Made by a program: the position numbers and the translations under genes
Notes under the pieces: generated by a model
Database searches by the model: none
Seen by the model: only the letters and a program-made list of their open reading frames with translations
What the model was told of the DNA's origin: nothing
Shown: positions 39,143 to 49,041 of the stretch, piece by piece
How the letters are laid out: every line of letters begins with the position of its first letter
Numbering within the stretch: the stretch's first letter is position 1
From: Candidatus Pelagibacter sp.
GTDB lineage: Bacteria; Pseudomonadota; Alphaproteobacteria; Pelagibacterales; Pelagibacteraceae
DNA: 63,611 nucleotides
Reading direction: 5' to 3'
NCBI GenBank assembly: GCA_028101445.1
Contig: JAOHKR010000005.1
Coordinates: forward strand, 1 to 63,611

Positions 39143-40480
39143 TCATTTAGATAATAAAGAAGACCAAGATGGGTCTGAGGCGTCAGTTTCAGTTTTGAGC
39201 TGCCTTTCATTATACCCGGTAATATCAATTGACCATAATTTTGCAGTAAAACCCTCTCCTTTGGCTCCTGCTTTTGTTTCTCTATAGAACACTATAACTC
39301 TACCGTTTGGTGACCATGATGGAGCTTCCTGGTAGTAGTTTTCAGTTAATAATCGTTCACCAGTTCCATCTGTCCTCATTACACCGATATAAAACTTTCC
39401 TTTTCTCATTTTTGTAAACGCTATTAAGTCACCTCGCGGCGACCATACTGGTGTTCCATAAATACCATTTCCAAATGTTATTCTTTTAACTCCACTTCCA
39501 TCACTTCGCATTACATAAATTTGTTGCAAACCACTTCTGTCAGAATTAAAGGCTATAAATTTTCCATCAGGGGAAAACGACGGGGAAGTATCAATTGAAG
39601 AATGGTTTGTTATTCTCTCTACAACTCTTGTCTCTAAGTTCATAGTAAAGATGTCTGAGTTTCCGTCTTTTGCAAAACTCATTACAATTTTTTTTCCATC
39701 GGGAGAAAATCTTGGTGCAAAAGTCATCCCTGGAAAATTTCCAACAACTTCTTGCGTTCCTGTTTCTATATCAAGTAAATAAACTCTAGGCATATTTCTA
39801 AAATATGACATGTAGGTAACCATTTGATTTGTTGGATTAAATCTTGGAGTTAATACTAATTCATTTCCTAATGTAAGATATTTAGTTTTAGCACCGTCTT
39901 GATCCATAATCGCTAATTTTTTTATCCTTTGGCTCTTTGGACCACTTTCAGCTACATAAATTATTCTTGTATCAAAATATCCTTGTTCACCAGTTAATCT
40001 TTCATAAATTTTGTCTGAAATAATATGAGCTACTCTTCTCCAGTTTGATGGTGTCGTTGTAAATGCTAAAGCAGTCATTTCTTTTGAAGCAGCTAAATCC
40101 CACAATCTAAATTCAACTTTTAATTTTTCATCTTTTATTAAAAGTTTCCCAGTTACTAAAGCTTGTGCTTTAATTAATCGCCAATCTTCAAATCTTGGTT
40201 TTAAATGCGCAATATCAGGTTTTTGAACAAATGCTTCTTTTTTTAAAGGATTAAATAATCCTGTTGAACGAAAATTTTTTTCTATTATTTCAGAAATATT
40301 ATTACCTAATTCTTTTATCTTCATGTCTTTAGAATTTTCTGATTTAATATCTACATGTAAAGGTGAGACAGCTATAGGCAATGGATCAAGATTACCTCTT
40401 GTAATATCTACTTCAATTAATGCATAAGACTTATTTAATAAAAATAAGTTAAACAAAAATATTAATAAAAAATTTTTCAT
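39143..40480 (-). CDS. tolB: Tol-Pal system beta-propeller protein TolB
   Basis: A periplasmic protein of 445 residues with a signal peptide (cut after about residue 20), an N-terminal alpha/beta domain and a six-bladed propeller whose repeats are visible as [53 protein letters not shown] and [17 protein letters not shown]. It moves Pal under control of TolA. It follows tolA after 1 base; the 80 bases before pal hold no clear feature. Confidence 0.97.
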   Translation of the reverse strand: MKNFLLIFLFNLFLLNKSYALIEVDITRGNLDPLPIAVSPLHVDIKSENSKDMKIKELGNNISEIIEKNFRSTGLFNPLKKEAFVQKPDIAHLKPRFEDWRLIKAQALVTGKLLIKDEKLKVEFRLWDLAASKEMTALAFTTTPSNWRRVAHIISDKIYERLTGEQGYFDTRIIYVAESGPKSQRIKKLAIMDQDGAKTKYLTLGNELVLTPRFNPTNQMVTYMSYFRNMPRVYLLDIETGTQEVVGNFPGMTFAPRFSPDGKKIVMSFAKDGNSDIFTMNLETRVVERITNHSSIDTSPSFSPDGKFIAFNSDRSGLQQIYVMRSDGSGVKRITFGNGIYGTPVWSPRGDLIAFTKMRKGKFYIGVMRTDGTGERLLTENYYQEAPSWSPNGRVIVFYRETKAGAKGEGFTAKLWSIDITGYNERQLKTETDASDPSWSSLLSK

Positions 40481-40481
40481 A

Positions 40482-41291
40482 TTATCCTCGCAACATTTCT
40501 GTTGGATTAAAGTTTAATTGTATCTCTTTCCATTTATCATATCCAGTTGGAGGCACCTTTAATGGCTGGCATAATCTAACTGCTCTTAAAGCACTTTCTG
40601 CTAAAACTTTATAAAATTTTTGACCGGGTCTATTCATTCTCTGGTGGTCCAATATTTCTGACTTCATGATAGTTCCATCTTTTTTTAACTGTAATTTAAT
40701 TCTAACTAATAAATTTTCATCATAAGGTAACCCTAATGGCACACTCCAACAACCAAATATTTGAGCTCTTAAAGCATCTTCCTCTGAAAGCGTTAAGCCT
40801 GTAGCAAATGAATTTTTCTTACTACTTTGAGTTATTTTATCTGTTTTTTTTTGTTTTACAGCCTCTTCTTCTTTTGCTTTGTCAATCAATGCAGCTATTT
40901 GATTGGTGTCTACAATTTCTTTTTTTTCAAATTCCGATGACTGTCTAATTTCTGGTTTAACTTCTTCTGGATTTTGTTTTTTTTTAACTATTTTTTTTTC
41001 ATCTTTTTTTTCATTAGGTAGGGGAATTCTATCTGGCTTTTCTTTAGCTTTAGCAGATGGCGGCGCTTGTTCTGATACTAGTCTCTCCTCTTCTTGCTTT
41101 TTTGCTTTTTCAATAATTTTTCTAGCCTTTGGGGCATAAGGTATATTTGTTTTATCTGAAATCTGAATTAACTCTACAGAAACTATAGGCGGTAAATCTA
41201 TTGGTTCTCTAAGCATAAACGGTAAACTTAAGATAGTAAGTAAAATCATTACCGAGTGAAATGTTATTGAATAAATTACACTTTTGATCAT
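40482..41291 (-). CDS. tolA: TolA-like protein, short
   Basis: The 269-residue protein has one N-terminal membrane helix (about 7-25), a proline- and Lys/Glu-rich central region (about 50-160) and a C-terminal domain with [23 protein letters not shown], two cysteines and a pattern like TolA domain III. It is shorter than E. coli TolA (421), mainly in the helical spacer. Position between tolR and tolB supports the call: it should transmit proton-motive force from TolQR to TolB/Pal. Confidence 0.88.
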   Translation of the reverse strand: MIKSVIYSITFHSVMILLTILSLPFMLREPIDLPPIVSVELIQISDKTNIPYAPKARKIIEKAKKQEEERLVSEQAPPSAKAKEKPDRIPLPNEKKDEKKIVKKKQNPEEVKPEIRQSSEFEKKEIVDTNQIAALIDKAKEEEAVKQKKTDKITQSSKKNSFATGLTLSEEDALRAQIFGCWSVPLGLPYDENLLVRIKLQLKKDGTIMKSEILDHQRMNRPGQKFYKVLAESALRAVRLCQPLKVPPTGYDKWKEIQLNFNPTEMLRG

Positions 41292-41299
41292 AGTACATT

Positions 41300-41713
41300 C
41301 TAATTTTTATACGGCTCTGATATAAGGGCAACTTTTGAAAACCCAGCGCCAGACAGGGCTCCCATTATCTCTAATACTCTTCCGTAATTAATGTTTTTAT
41401 CACCTCGAACGTAAATTCGAGTATCGGTTCTATTTTTTGCAATAGCTAATAACTTTGGTATCATTTTTTGATAATTTACTTGGTGCTCTTGAATATATAT
41501 TTCGCCTTTTGAATTTATGCTAATAGTTAAAGGTTCCTGATCATCTGGAAGTGAATCAGCTGCCGACTCAGGTAAGTCTACTTGTACTCCTACTGTTAAT
41601 AGTGGTGCTGTTACCATAAAAATAATCAAAAGAACTAACATTACATCTACAAATGGTGTTACATTTATTTCACTCATTGGTTCATTTTTTGAGCGATTAA
41701 ATTTAAATGCCAT
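41300..41713 (-). CDS. tolR: Biopolymer transport protein TolR
   Basis: An ExbD/TolR family protein of 137 residues: one membrane helix (about 20-42) with the conserved Asp in VTPFVDVMLVLLIIFMVTAP that couples to the proton gradient, and a periplasmic domain ending in GDKNINYGRVLEIMGALSGAGFSKVALI. It follows tolQ after 3 bases. Confidence 0.97.
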   Translation of the reverse strand: MAFKFNRSKNEPMSEINVTPFVDVMLVLLIIFMVTAPLLTVGVQVDLPESAADSLPDDQEPLTISINSKGEIYIQEHQVNYQKMIPKLLAIAKNRTDTRIYVRGDKNINYGRVLEIMGALSGAGFSKVALISEPYKN

Positions 41714-41716
41714 TAT

Positions 41717-42397
41717 TTAAATTATAGATAAAAATCTTTTAGAAAAATTTTCTATTTTTGAAAAATATTTTTGTGAGTCACTATTAAACTTATTATAAGC
41801 TACTACAGCTGGAATTGCCGCTAATAACCCAAGTGCAGTTGCAAATAATGCTTCTGCTATTCCAGGTGCTACGATCGCAAGACTTGTATTTCTTGAAATT
41901 GCTATTGATTGAAATGAGTTCATTATTCCCCAAACTGTACCAAACAAACCAATGAATGGAGCGGTTGATCCTACAGTTGCGAGAAAAGTAAAATTTTTTT
42001 CTACTTTTTTTATCTCGGTATCAGTAGCTATTTCAAGCATTCTTCCAACTCTAGCTGATTGAATGGCTGATGATTGTCTTTTTGTTTTTATTAATTCTGC
42101 CATAGCAGATTTGAATATTAATATTGCCGGATCTTTAGAGTTTAAAGGAAGATTGCTATTAAAACTCTCTGCTGATTTAGCCTTCCAAAATTTTTTTTCA
42201 AAATCTACAATAGATTTATTAATTTTTTTAAATAACTTAAATTTATCAAATATAAGTGCCCAAGAAAAAATTGATGCAGCTATTAGTAAAATAATTACAA
42301 ATTTAACTACAAAATCAGCTCTTAAAAAAAGCTTCCATAAAGAGAAATCTGTTGCTCCGCCTAATCCCACCACTTGAGCTGCTATGTCTTGTTCCAT
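41717..42397 (-). CDS. tolQ: Proton channel protein TolQ
   Basis: The 226-residue ExbB/TolQ family protein has three membrane helices (about 28-50, 135-155, 170-195) with the conserved stretches LATVGSTAPFIGLFGTVWGIM and IAVVAPGIAEAL-like (IVAPGIAEALFATALGLLAAIPAVVAYN). With TolR it forms the proton-driven motor of the Tol system. It follows the RuvC-like gene after 57 bases. Confidence 0.97.
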   Translation of the reverse strand: MEQDIAAQVVGLGGATDFSLWKLFLRADFVVKFVIILLIAASIFSWALIFDKFKLFKKINKSIVDFEKKFWKAKSAESFNSNLPLNSKDPAILIFKSAMAELIKTKRQSSAIQSARVGRMLEIATDTEIKKVEKNFTFLATVGSTAPFIGLFGTVWGIMNSFQSIAISRNTSLAIVAPGIAEALFATALGLLAAIPAVVAYNKFNSDSQKYFSKIENFSKRFLSII

Positions 42398-42454
42398 ATT
42401 GATTAATTACTTTTAGATTGTGTCATGAATTTGGCGTTTTTAATAAAATTACTA

Positions 42455-42946
42455 TTAATTATTGTCCAATAATCTTGTCTCACTATAAAATCTAGCTATC
42501 AAAATAGCATCAGATTTATTAACATCTTTCTTTTTGGCTAATTGATTGGATAATGCTGGATACATTTCTATTGCTTTTGTTCTACTTGAATCTTTTGATG
42601 AATTAATTAATTCAAAATGTTTTTTCCATTTCGATGGTCTAACAAAAAAGATAGGTAGCTCCAAGGCAGCACATACTCCTTTAATGGCCCCAAAAGTTTG
42701 TCCAAAATTAAACATACTAGTAACACCTTGACCTGGCATTGCATTAACTTGTTCAACTACAACTGCTATCTCATCATTAGACGATATATTTTCTTTAATT
42801 AAAGAAACAAGTTGAGCGCTATTGAGTTGTCTTTTGTTTTTCTTTCCTTCTGACATTACTGGCATGTCAAACATGTTTAAAACTTTATTGTTTTCTAATA
42901 TAGCTATGCCACCGCTCAGGCCAGGGTCAATTCCAATAATTTTCAT
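42455..42946 (-). CDS. RuvC-like Holliday junction endonuclease, phage-type
   Basis: The 163-residue protein has an RNase H-like fold: GIDPGLSGGIAI (D7), VVVEQV (E65), and C-terminal KKKDVNKSDAILIARF (D141, D146). Canonical RuvC starts GIDPGLxxTGYGV; here GIDPGLSGG and the block NAMPGQGVTSMFNFGQTFG followed by RPSKWKKHF resemble RuvC-like resolvases of phages. It lies in the yebC-ruvC-tolQ position where canonical ruvC is expected, but ruvA and ruvB are not beside it. It probably performs the RuvC role; origin by replacement from phage is an inference. Confidence 0.82.
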   Translation of the reverse strand: MKIIGIDPGLSGGIAILENNKVLNMFDMPVMSEGKKNKRQLNSAQLVSLIKENISSNDEIAVVVEQVNAMPGQGVTSMFNFGQTFGAIKGVCAALELPIFFVRPSKWKKHFELINSSKDSSRTKAIEMYPALSNQLAKKKDVNKSDAILIARFYSETRLLDNN

Positions 42947-43674
42947 ATTTCTATTTTTTCTAAATTTGCATTAGAAAAAATATTCTGCACATCATCTAAT
43001 TCTTCTAAAGCACTTAGTGTTTCTAAAATTTTATCCCCTTGTTCTTTGTTTAAATCTATATAATTAATCGGTCTCCATTCTATTGCTGAATACGAAAAAA
43101 TATTTATTTTTTTTTCGAGTTCAGTTTTAATTTTATAAAAATCCTCTTTCTCAGTGATTATTTCAAAATTATCTTTTTTATTTATACAATCTTTTGCACC
43201 TGCGTTTATTGCAATTTCAAAAACTTCTTCTTCACTTATTTTATCTTTTTCAAATTGAATTATTCCACAATTATTAAACATATGAGTTGTAGAACCGGAC
43301 TCTCCTAACCTTCCACCATTTTTTTGAAGCACAGTTCTGATGCTAGAAGCGGATCTATTTTTATTATCCGTTAAAGTTTCAATAATAAAAGCTACATTAG
43401 ATGATCCAAAACCTTCGTACCTTAAGTTCTCATAATTTTTATCACCACTGATTTCTGATTTGCTAATAGCTCGTGCAATATTGTCTTTAGGCATATTTGA
43501 TTGTTTTGCAGCTTGGATGGCAGTTCTTAATCTTGGATTCATGTCTGGGTCTTTATCTCCTAATTTCGCAGCAACAGTAATTTCTCTTGAGAGTTTTGAA
43601 AATATCTTTGACCTCTCTTTATCTGCTCTACCTTTTTTATGTTTTATTCCTGCCCAATGTGAATGTCCTGCCAT
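42943..43674 (-). CDS. yebC: YebC/PmpR-family protein
   Basis: The 243 residues begin with AGHSHWAGIKHKKGRADKERSKIFSKLSREI and contain NPRLRTAIQAAKQSNMPKDNI and YEGFGSSNVAFIIETLTDNKNRSA, the family hallmarks. Members are DNA-binding regulators and/or translation factors that relieve ribosome stalling at proline stretches. It overlaps the RuvC-like gene by 4 bases, the conserved yebC-ruvC order. Confidence 0.95.
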   Translation of the reverse strand: MAGHSHWAGIKHKKGRADKERSKIFSKLSREITVAAKLGDKDPDMNPRLRTAIQAAKQSNMPKDNIARAISKSEISGDKNYENLRYEGFGSSNVAFIIETLTDNKNRSASSIRTVLQKNGGRLGESGSTTHMFNNCGIIQFEKDKISEEEVFEIAINAGAKDCINKKDNFEIITEKEDFYKIKTELEKKINIFSYSAIEWRPINYIDLNKEQGDKILETLSALEELDDVQNIFSNANLEKIEI

Positions 43675-43676
43675 AA

Positions 43677-44483
43677 TTAACTATCTAGGCTCCCGCCTTT
43701 AATAAACCTGGTAACCTTTTTTGCCAACCCAGTTTCTATATTAGTTTCAACAATTATTCCTGATAATGTCCCTTCTCCTTCGGCTGGGAAATGCTTGCTT
43801 GCATCTTTTTCTTTAAGAAATCTCCTAATTGAATTTTCTTTATTCATACCAATGACAGAATTATAATCTCCACACATTCCTATGTCAGTTTGATAAGCGG
43901 TGCCTTTTTCTAAAATACGAGTATCTGCCGTCGGTACATGAGTATGAGTTCCAACTACACAGGTTGATAAACCATCAAAAAAATGTCCTATTGCCATTTT
44001 CTCACTTGTTATTTCACCGTGAAAATCCACAACCATAAAGTCAACATTTTGTTTTAAAATTAATTTTTTACTGATGATTTTTGCAGCTTCAAAAGCATCA
44101 TTAGTTTTTCTCATAAACACATTTCCCATTAGATTAACTACACCAATTTTATATTTTCTATTTTTTGATGTATAAATTTCATAACCTTTTCCAGGAGAAC
44201 CTTCTGCAATATTTGCTGGTCTCAAAAGTCTGTTTTCTTTATCAATATAATTTGGTGTCTCTTTTTTATCCCAAATATGATTTCCTGAAGTTATTACATC
44301 CACACCTACTAAAAAAAATTCTTCAGCAATAACTTGGGTTATGCCTCTACCATCATCAGCAGCATTTTCTCCATTTACAATTACAAAATCAATTTTTTTT
44401 TCTGCAATTATTTTCGGCAATCTTTTTTTTAACACAGCCCTGCCCGATGCTCCCATTATGTCACCTAAAATTAATAATTTCAT
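43677..44483 (-). CDS. YmdB-family metallophosphoesterase
   Basis: A 268-residue phosphodiesterase of the TIGR00282/YmdB group: LILGDIMGASGRAVLKKRLP, VNGENAADDGRGIT, TSGNHIWDKKE, VDFHGEITSEKMAIG and GTHTHVPTADTRIL supply the two-metal site. Bacillus YmdB hydrolyses cyclic nucleotides and affects biofilm genes; the role here is unknown. It shares one base with the cyclo-ligase stop codon upstream. Confidence 0.9.
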   Translation of the reverse strand: MKLLILGDIMGASGRAVLKKRLPKIIAEKKIDFVIVNGENAADDGRGITQVIAEEFFLVGVDVITSGNHIWDKKETPNYIDKENRLLRPANIAEGSPGKGYEIYTSKNRKYKIGVVNLMGNVFMRKTNDAFEAAKIISKKLILKQNVDFMVVDFHGEITSEKMAIGHFFDGLSTCVVGTHTHVPTADTRILEKGTAYQTDIGMCGDYNSVIGMNKENSIRRFLKEKDASKHFPAEGEGTLSGIIVETNIETGLAKKVTRFIKGGSLDS

Positions 44484-45034
44484 TAATAAATACCCTTCTC
44501 TGTTAAGATATAATTTAACTTAACATCCCTATTATTGATTGGCAGTTTATGGTGTTTTTGAAATGAAAAAGCAACACCAACAGTTAAAATATTTTTAAAT
44601 TTTTTTAAATATTTGTTTAAATAACGATCATAATATCCTTTGCCATAACCTAGTCTTTGTTTATTTTTATCAAATACAAGTAAAGGAACTAACATAACGT
44701 CAGGTATTTCAAGTTTTGTTCTTATTGGTTCTAACATTCCATATTTATTAATTTTTAAAATATTATTTTTTTCCCAAGGAAAAAAATTCATTGAATTATT
44801 TTCTTCAATAATAGGCAGTAATAAATTTTGTTTAGTAATATAATTAAATTCTAACAACTTAAGAACATTTATTTCAAATGAGGAGGGATAATATAATGCT
44901 AATTTAAAAAAATTTTTTTTAATTTTTGATTTTATTAGCTCTATTAAGGGAATAAAAAAATCTTTATCTGGTTCGTAATATTTCTTTTTTCTTAAAAGAT
45001 AATATTGCTTTCTCACTAAATTTTTTTTTTCCAT
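44483..45034 (-). CDS. 5-formyltetrahydrofolate cyclo-ligase
   Basis: This 183-residue enzyme converts 5-formyl-THF to 5,10-methenyl-THF using ATP. It has the basic N-terminal helix (LVRKQYYLLRKKKYYE), FPWEKNN, PLLVFDKNKQRLGYGKGYYDRYL (phosphate-binding loop) and the C-terminal VGVAFSFQ. It directly follows zapA. In many proteobacteria this pair flanks the 6S RNA gene, but the two genes abut here, leaving no room for one. Confidence 0.92.
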   Translation of the reverse strand: MEKKNLVRKQYYLLRKKKYYEPDKDFFIPLIELIKSKIKKNFFKLALYYPSSFEINVLKLLEFNYITKQNLLLPIIEENNSMNFFPWEKNNILKINKYGMLEPIRTKLEIPDVMLVPLLVFDKNKQRLGYGKGYYDRYLNKYLKKFKNILTVGVAFSFQKHHKLPINNRDVKLNYILTEKGIY

Positions 45035-45481
45035 CTACTGTGTTTTAGACAGTGACTCTGTATTAGAAATTATTTTTTCTAAAGATTGAGTTGTTTTATC
45101 AATCATCGACTCATATAAAGAATTGCTTTCTTCTATAGTTTTTTTAAATCTGTCTAATTCTTGATTTAATTTTTTAATCTCAATATCTTTATCTTCTTTG
45201 TATTTTATAGCTAAAGACTTTATTTCTTTAAACTTGTTTGAAATTAAATCTAATTTTACTTTTTGATTAGTTACTTTTTGTTTTAGATCAAAATATTCAT
45301 CAATTAATTGTATTGTAGTAATTAGTAAAAGTTTATTTTCACCAATGTCTCCTAGTTTATCTTTGAGTTCAGAATACTTTTTATCCAAAAACTTTGTTAA
45401 TTTTTTTAAAGACTCCTCCTGACCATCGTCGCATGAAAGTAAATAATCTTTCTTGTTAAATTTTATATTTACATTTGCCAT
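45035..45481 (-). CDS. zapA: Cell division protein ZapA-like
   Basis: The 148-residue protein has a small N-terminal domain (VNIKFNKKDYLLSCDDGQEESLKKLTKFLDKKYSEL) followed by a long coiled coil from about residue 60. ZapA promotes FtsZ protofilament bundling. It overlaps the upstream coiled-coil gene by 13 bases and is placed between it and the cyclo-ligase gene, an alphaproteobacterial order. Confidence 0.88.
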   Translation of the reverse strand: MANVNIKFNKKDYLLSCDDGQEESLKKLTKFLDKKYSELKDKLGDIGENKLLLITTIQLIDEYFDLKQKVTNQKVKLDLISNKFKEIKSLAIKYKEDKDIEIKKLNQELDRFKKTIEESNSLYESMIDKTTQSLEKIISNTESLSKTQ

Positions 45482-45792
45482 TTATCTATCTCACTTACTA
45501 AATTTTCTGTTTCTTTGCTTAATTCCTCGATGTCTTGATTAAATTTATCTTCAATTTCAGATTTTTTATTTACTTCCAATTGCAAATTTTGAATTTTTTT
45601 TTTTAAATATTTGTGTTCTCTTGCTAATTCCTGATTTTTTTTCTCTATTTCATTTTTTTTCCTAGACAATTCATTTTTTTCAGATCTAATTTTTTCAATT
45701 TCGTAGTTTGGTTGTGAATAACTTAATGATAATGAATCTAATTTATCTATAAGTTGTATTAAGTTTTTTTCTTTTTTTTCAATAATGCTCAT
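45469..45792 (-). CDS. Small coiled-coil protein upstream of zapA (DUF4164-like)
   Basis: The 107 residues are almost wholly charged heptad repeats (about 5-105), with no signal peptide and no membrane segment. In many alphaproteobacteria a small coiled-coil protein annotated DUF4164 sits at exactly this place, upstream of zapA and divergent from tkt, so this is probably its equivalent. A role together with ZapA at the division site is inferred from position only. Confidence 0.7.
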   Translation of the reverse strand: MSIIEKKEKNLIQLIDKLDSLSLSYSQPNYEIEKIRSEKNELSRKKNEIEKKNQELAREHKYLKKKIQNLQLEVNKKSEIEDKFNQDIEELSKETENLVSEIDKWQM

Positions 45793-45849
45793 AAAAATTT
45801 ATACCATATTATTGATATCATTAGTTTAAGTCTATATAGGTTATTTAAA

Positions 45850-47832
45850 GTGAGTGTAAAATTTAACCAATTATCCAACGCAATTAGATTTTTATCAATT
45901 GATGCTGTGCAAAAAGCAAACTCTGGACACCCAGGTATGCCCATGGGTATGGCGGATGTTGCAACAACATTATTTAAGTACCACCTAAGGTTTAATCCTC
46001 AAAATCCTAATTGGATTAATAGAGATAGATTTATTTTATCAGCAGGACATGGTTCGATGCTTCTTTACTCTTTACTTTATTTAAGTGGTTACAAAAGTAT
46101 TTCTATTGATGATATTAAAAATTTTAGGCAACTAAATTCAATTTGTGCAGGTCACCCAGAGTATAAAAAAGGAACTGGAATTGAAACCACGACAGGTCCT
46201 TTGGGTCAAGGCTTGGGCAATGCAGTTGGAATGGCAATTGCTGAAGAAATTTATAGAAAAAAATTTGGTTCAAATGTAATTAATAATAAAACTTATGTTA
46301 TTGCTAGTGATGGAGATCTCATGGAAGGTATTAGTCATGAGGCCATGAGCTTAGCTGGACATCTTAAATTAAAGAACTTAATAGTATTTTTTGATAATAA
46401 TAAAATTTCCATTGACGGGTCAACATCGTTAAGTGTTTCGGATAACTACAAAAAAAGATTTGAGTCTTACGGTTGGACTTTTCTAGAGGTTAATGGACAC
46501 AATGAAAAGCAAATTTCAAAAGCTATTTCAAAAGCATCTAAATCAAAAAAACCAACATTAATATCTTGTAAAACTGTTATAGGCTTTGGTTCTCCAAATA
46601 AATCTGGAAAAGCTTCTTCGCATGGCTCACCATTGGGAGATGAAGAGATTGCCTTGGTGAGAAAAAAACTTAAATGGAACAATAAGTCATTTGAAATTCC
46701 TCAAGATATCTTAGACGAATGGAGAAAAATTGGAAGCACGGGTGCACAACTTGAAAAGGCTTGGCAAGATATATTAAATAAGAAAAATCCTAACATTAAA
46801 TCTGAACTTGAAAAAAATTTTATTAACTCTGATCTTGGTTACCTCGAAAAACTTATTGAAAAAGAAAAGACAAAATATTTTGAATCGAAACCAAGTTTAG
46901 CTACAAGACAATGTTCAATGGCCGCTATCGAAAGTGTTTCTACTATACTCCCTCAACTTATAGGAGGATCGGCAGATCTAAGCGGTTCTAATAATACTAA
47001 AACTAATAATTCAAAAATTATAAATTCAAAAAATTTTAACGGAAATTATATTCACTACGGAGTAAGAGAGCATGGAATGGCTGCTGTAATGAATGGTTTG
47101 GCTCTTTATGGAGGAATAATACCGTACGGAGGAACTTTTTTAATTTTTTCAGATTATTGCAAACCTTCTATTAGATTATCTGCTTTAATGGGATTGAAAG
47201 TAATTTATATTTTTTCACATGACTCTATTGGTCTTGGGGAAGATGGCCCTACTCACCAACCTATTGAACAACTTGCCGGTTTGAGGGCTATTCCTAATCT
47301 TAATGTTTTTAGGCCTGCAGATATTAATGAAACTTTGGAATGCTGGGAAATTGCTTTAAAAAGTCATAACACCCCGAGTGTAATTGCATTATCTAGACAA
47401 AAAGTTCCCTATATTAACCCTGATAATTCTAAAAAAAATAAATGTGAAAATGGAGCTTACACAATCAACATAACTTCTCATGAAAGTAATGTAACTTTAG
47501 TCGCATCTGGCACAGAAGTTGAGCTGGCTTTAAAAGTTCAAGAAAAATTAAGAGAAAATAATATTCATTCAAAAGTTATTTCGATGCCTTGTATGGAGCT
47601 ATTTGATAAACAATCTGAAGATTATAAAAAAGATCTTATGGAAGAAAATTCTTTGGTTGTTACATTAGAGGCAGGAAGTATTACACATTGGCAAAAATAT
47701 ACTAAAAATAAAGATTTAAATATAGGTATCGATCAGTTTGGAGAAAGTGCGCCCTACAAAGAAGTTTATGATCATTTTGATTTGACTGAAGAAAAAGTTA
47801 CAAACCTAATCCAAAAAAAATTAAGAAAATAA
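45850..47832 (+). CDS. tkt: Transketolase
   Basis: A thiamine-diphosphate enzyme of 660 residues for the non-oxidative pentose phosphate pathway. It starts with GTG. Visible motifs: SGHPGMPMGMADVATTLF, TTGPLGQGLGNAVGMAIAEE, the cofactor motif SDGDLMEGISHEAMSLAGHLKLKNLIVFFDNN, and GEDGPTHQPIEQLAGLRAIPN. It heads a run tkt-pgk-fba. It is divergent from the zapA cluster with 57 bases between. Confidence 0.97.
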   Translation: MSVKFNQLSNAIRFLSIDAVQKANSGHPGMPMGMADVATTLFKYHLRFNPQNPNWINRDRFILSAGHGSMLLYSLLYLSGYKSISIDDIKNFRQLNSICAGHPEYKKGTGIETTTGPLGQGLGNAVGMAIAEEIYRKKFGSNVINNKTYVIASDGDLMEGISHEAMSLAGHLKLKNLIVFFDNNKISIDGSTSLSVSDNYKKRFESYGWTFLEVNGHNEKQISKAISKASKSKKPTLISCKTVIGFGSPNKSGKASSHGSPLGDEEIALVRKKLKWNNKSFEIPQDILDEWRKIGSTGAQLEKAWQDILNKKNPNIKSELEKNFINSDLGYLEKLIEKEKTKYFESKPSLATRQCSMAAIESVSTILPQLIGGSADLSGSNNTKTNNSKIINSKNFNGNYIHYGVREHGMAAVMNGLALYGGIIPYGGTFLIFSDYCKPSIRLSALMGLKVIYIFSHDSIGLGEDGPTHQPIEQLAGLRAIPNLNVFRPADINETLECWEIALKSHNTPSVIALSRQKVPYINPDNSKKNKCENGAYTINITSHESNVTLVASGTEVELALKVQEKLRENNIHSKVISMPCMELFDKQSEDYKKDLMEENSLVVTLEAGSITHWQKYTKNKDLNIGIDQFGESAPYKEVYDHFDLTEEKVTNLIQKKLRK

Positions 47833-47841
47833 TCAAGATTG

Positions 47842-49032
47842 ATGGATAAAATAAATTTTTTTCCTGATAACTTAGACGTTCAAAATCAAAAAGTAATTCT
47901 CAGATTAGATTTAAATGTTCCTTTAAGAGATAAAATTATACAAGATGACACCAGAATAGTTTTGTGCCTGCCTTTAATAAAAAGATTGGTGGAAAAAAAA
48001 GCTAAAATAATAATTATAAGTCATTTAGGAAGACCAAAAGGAATTAAGGAACCTGAACTGTCTTTAATACCTATTTATAAATATTTAAAAAAATCTCTTC
48101 CAACGAATGTTTATTTTTACATGGGAAATTTAGATGAAAATACTCAAGATAAATTTTCTCACTTAAAAGAAGGTGAAATAATATTAATTGAGAATATTAG
48201 ATATTTTAAGGAAGAGAGTAATAATGATGAGGATTTTGCTAAAAGATTAGGTTCACTCGGTGATATATATATAAATGATGCTTTTTCATGTTCGCATAGA
48301 AAACAAGCCTCGATTCATAATATTACCAAGTTTATTAAAAAATCTTTTGCGGGGCCTTTATTAAAAAAAGAAATTAATGCCATTGACCTTGTAATTCAAA
48401 ATAAAAAAGAACCAGTCACATGTATTATTGGTGGGTCAAAAATTTCAACAAAAATAAATGTAATTTCAAGCTTAATTGAAAAAGTTAATAATTTAGTAAT
48501 TGTCGGAGCCATGGCTAATAATTTTTTTACTTACAAAAATTTAAAAATTGGAAAATCATTAGTTGAAGAAAATACCAATGAAATTATCAGAACAATTTAT
48601 GAAAAAGCTAATAAAAAAAAGTGTAAAATTATAATTCCAGAAGATTGTATGGTTGGTTCAAGTTTTACTAGCGATGGAATAAACAAAGATATTATTGCTA
48701 TAGAAGATAATGATATTATTTTAGATATCGGAACTAAAACTATAGAAGTTTTAAAAAAAATAATCGACCAGTCAAAAACTGTTTTATGGAATGGACCGGC
48801 GGGATATTTTGAGAATGAAAATTTTTTGATTGGGACAATGTCAATAGCTGAAGCTATTTCCCAAAATACAGTTGAAAATTCGTTAATTTCAATTTTAGGA
48901 GGTGGAGATACCTTGGCTGCGATTAAACAAAGTAAAAATAAACTTTTCTTTACCCACTTATCAACAGCTGGTGGAGCATTTTTAGAGTACCTTGAGGGAA
49001 AAGACTTGCCTGGTCTTAGTGTTTTAAAATAA
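47842..49032 (+). CDS. pgk: Phosphoglycerate kinase
   Basis: PGK transfers phosphate between 1,3-bisphosphoglycerate and ADP. The protein has VILRLDLNVPLRD near the start, SHLGRPKG, FAKRLGSLGDIYINDAFSCSHRKQAS, AGPLLKKEI and the C-terminal GGGDTLAAI...STAGGAFLEYL nucleotide site. I take ATG at 47842 rather than the TTG just before it (396 residues). It follows tkt after 9 bases; the gap gene that commonly separates these two in related bacteria is absent. Confidence 0.95.
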   Translation: MDKINFFPDNLDVQNQKVILRLDLNVPLRDKIIQDDTRIVLCLPLIKRLVEKKAKIIIISHLGRPKGIKEPELSLIPIYKYLKKSLPTNVYFYMGNLDENTQDKFSHLKEGEIILIENIRYFKEESNNDEDFAKRLGSLGDIYINDAFSCSHRKQASIHNITKFIKKSFAGPLLKKEINAIDLVIQNKKEPVTCIIGGSKISTKINVISSLIEKVNNLVIVGAMANNFFTYKNLKIGKSLVEENTNEIIRTIYEKANKKKCKIIIPEDCMVGSSFTSDGINKDIIAIEDNDIILDIGTKTIEVLKKIIDQSKTVLWNGPAGYFENENFLIGTMSIAEAISQNTVENSLISILGGGDTLAAIKQSKNKLFFTHLSTAGGAFLEYLEGKDLPGLSVLK

Positions 49033-49041
49033 ATAAATGTT

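Noticed and set aside
45025..45045. Possible 6S RNA gene between zapA and the cyclo-ligase gene, its common proteobacterial place
   Set aside because: The two coding regions abut with no intergenic sequence, and the 57 bases before tkt are too short for 6S RNA.
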